A DNA stretch of 64,000 nt from Climacium dendroides (lineage: Eukaryota > Streptophyta > Bryopsida > Hypnales > Climaciaceae): positions 744,001 through 808,000 of the forward strand of contig CATNNA010000008.1 of NCBI GenBank assembly GCA_950106755.1, given 5' to 3'. The notes under the pieces are model-generated. The model did no database searches, had not been told where the DNA came from, and was given only the letters and a program-made list of their open reading frames with translations. The position numbers and the translations under genes are program-made. Position 1 is the first letter of the stretch. Each line of letters starts with the position of its first letter. This document shows positions 63,801 through 64,000 of the stretch, in pieces.

Positions 63801-64000
63801 GAATTTGTCACGCATTGCCTTCACATTTTCTCCTCGAATTACCATGTTGCAACAACAAAGGGATGGCTTGGAGCATTGGCAACTTCTACATTGCTTGGCT
63901 TTCATATTTGTACGACCAATGTGCATGAGATTTGAAGTTTGGGCAACAAAATACAAGGCAATGTGACTATCTCTATTTGAAATTCTCGCGCATTCCCTTC
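57839..64000. repeat. Nearly uniform subfamily B tail
   Basis: From 57839 to the end (16 complete monomers and a partial) the copies are almost identical. Apart from the first (gtcaagtttt), all have gtcaactttt, ggccctcaaag, gccgaattc and ggctttc. Variation is limited to agaaaggg versus acaaaggg, to the core link (ccaatttag, cgaattaagg, caaattaagg), and to single private changes such as tatggggtt near 60091 and gactatttct near 63235. Between about 60721 and 62900 the link forms tend to alternate between neighbours. This is the most homogenised stretch of the window. Confidence 0.85.

Larger units (their letters stand above)
1..64000. repeat. 365-bp tandem satellite array filling the whole window
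   Basis: Every stretch repeats the same unit at exactly 365-bp spacing. The gatatc site, for example, recurs at 170, 535, 900 and so on, and phase is kept over 174 complete monomers with a net offset of only -1 base (one +1 and two -1 indels). Monomers are all head-to-tail; I saw no inverted copy, no insertion and no spacer. The unit is about 38% GC by hand count of bases 1-360, and CpG is roughly half of expectation (about 6-9 per monomer), which fits methylated heterochromatin. Both window edges cut monomers, so the array is larger than the window. In known eukaryotic genomes such arrays form centromeric, pericentromeric or subtelomeric heterochromatin. Which of these applies, and the species, cannot be read from the sequence. 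No interval lacks the repeat, so no gene-free gap needs separate description. Confidence 0.98.
36017..64000. repeat. Subfamily B block (75 complete monomers plus partial)
   Basis: Copies here share ttgcaacagtt(g/c)ggttt, aagccgaattcaatcttg (or gccgatttc), cctcgaattacc, agaaagggatgg or acaaagggatgg, caacttctacattgc, ggctttcat and gggcaacaaaatac. All use the ttgaatttgtcacgc form and none use ttgattttgtcaagc. The link after the invariant core takes several forms: cccttc followed by c, g or a, then aatttagacc or aattaaggcc. Type A features reappear in a few early B copies (for example caacttccacattgcttggcttcc at 39226-39955 and near 44540), which suggests gene conversion. Subfamily B becomes more uniform towards the right end of the window. 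Confidence 0.95.

Noticed and set aside
151..63966. Hundreds of 60-136 codon open reading frames on both strands as genes
   Set aside because: They recur in every monomer and overlap on opposite strands, and most begin at TTG. 365 is not a multiple of 3, so no frame continues from copy to copy. Most type-defining substitutions are non-synonymous (for example atg/acg, gag/ggg, att/aat, tct/tgt, gaa/caa, cca/gca). I saw no ribosome binding site, promoter or domain.
1..64000. CRISPR array
   Set aside because: The repeats are contiguous 365-bp units without unique spacers, and there are no cas genes.
1..64000. Gene encoding a tandem-repeat protein
   Set aside because: The frame shifts by two bases per unit and stops occur in each copy, so no long repeat protein can be read through.
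1..64000. Transposon or retrotransposon insertion within the array
   Set aside because: No break in the 365-bp phase larger than one base, no terminal repeats, no target-site duplication and no reverse transcriptase or transposase frame.
1..64000. rRNA, 5S rRNA or tRNA gene array
   Set aside because: No internal promoter boxes or recognisable rRNA or tRNA sequence in the unit; its length could suit a 5S array but the sequence does not.
1..64000. Telomere repeats or subtelomeric junction
   Set aside because: No run of TTTAGGG, TTAGGG or similar motif anywhere in the window.
1..64000. Assignment to a named satellite family or species
   Set aside because: Length resembles several plant and insect satellites of 350-385 bp, but I could not match the sequence to any from memory; a database search is needed.

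Overview
The whole 64 kb window is one uninterrupted satellite DNA array with a 365-bp unit. I see no gene, RNA gene, transposon, telomere repeat or unique sequence. Taking the EcoRV site (gatatc) as an arbitrary phase mark, there are 174 complete head-to-tail monomers from 170 to 63678, with a partial monomer at each end, so the array continues past both edges. Phase is kept almost perfectly. Over the whole window I find three single-base indels: an inserted A near 33168 and one-base deletions near 45389 and 46483. The monomer is about 38% GC (138 G+C in bases 1-360, counted by hand). It is also an old dimer: its two halves (183 and 182 bp, for example 206-388 and 389-570) are recognisably related. 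A megabase-style, AT-rich array with a near two-nucleosome unit points to eukaryotic constitutive heterochromatin (centromeric, pericentromeric or subtelomeric). A plant is the most likely source by general resemblance, but I cannot name the species or satellite family from the sequence.

Layout. Bases 1 to about 36016 hold subfamily A (98 complete monomers). Bases from about 36017 to 64000 hold subfamily B (75 complete monomers plus a partial). The two differ at about ten diagnostic positions per monomer. The switch lies inside a single hybrid monomer (35941-36305), between 36006 and 36027.

Subfamily A is a patchwork of higher-order repeats (HORs). It has a 730-bp dimer zone on the left, a 10-monomer block duplicated at a shift of 12 monomers (4380 bp), a 12-monomer block duplicated at a shift of 23 monomers (8395 bp), tandem 5-monomer (1825-bp) HORs, and a decayed zone with private mutations next to the A/B border. 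Subfamily B begins with a 730-bp dimer, then shows 5-monomer HORs, a 1094-bp trimer marked by a one-base deletion, a 1460-bp tetramer with 1095-bp trimer derivatives, and an almost uniform tail from about 57839 to the end.

There are no genes to work together. Each monomer carries open frames of 60-131 codons on both strands, but these are artefacts of repetition. Most open from TTG, 365 is not a multiple of 3, and most of the substitutions that define monomer types would change amino acids. The biological content is the history of unequal exchange and gene conversion written in the HORs, and a roughly 100-bp nearly invariant core in the second half-monomer that may be under constraint.
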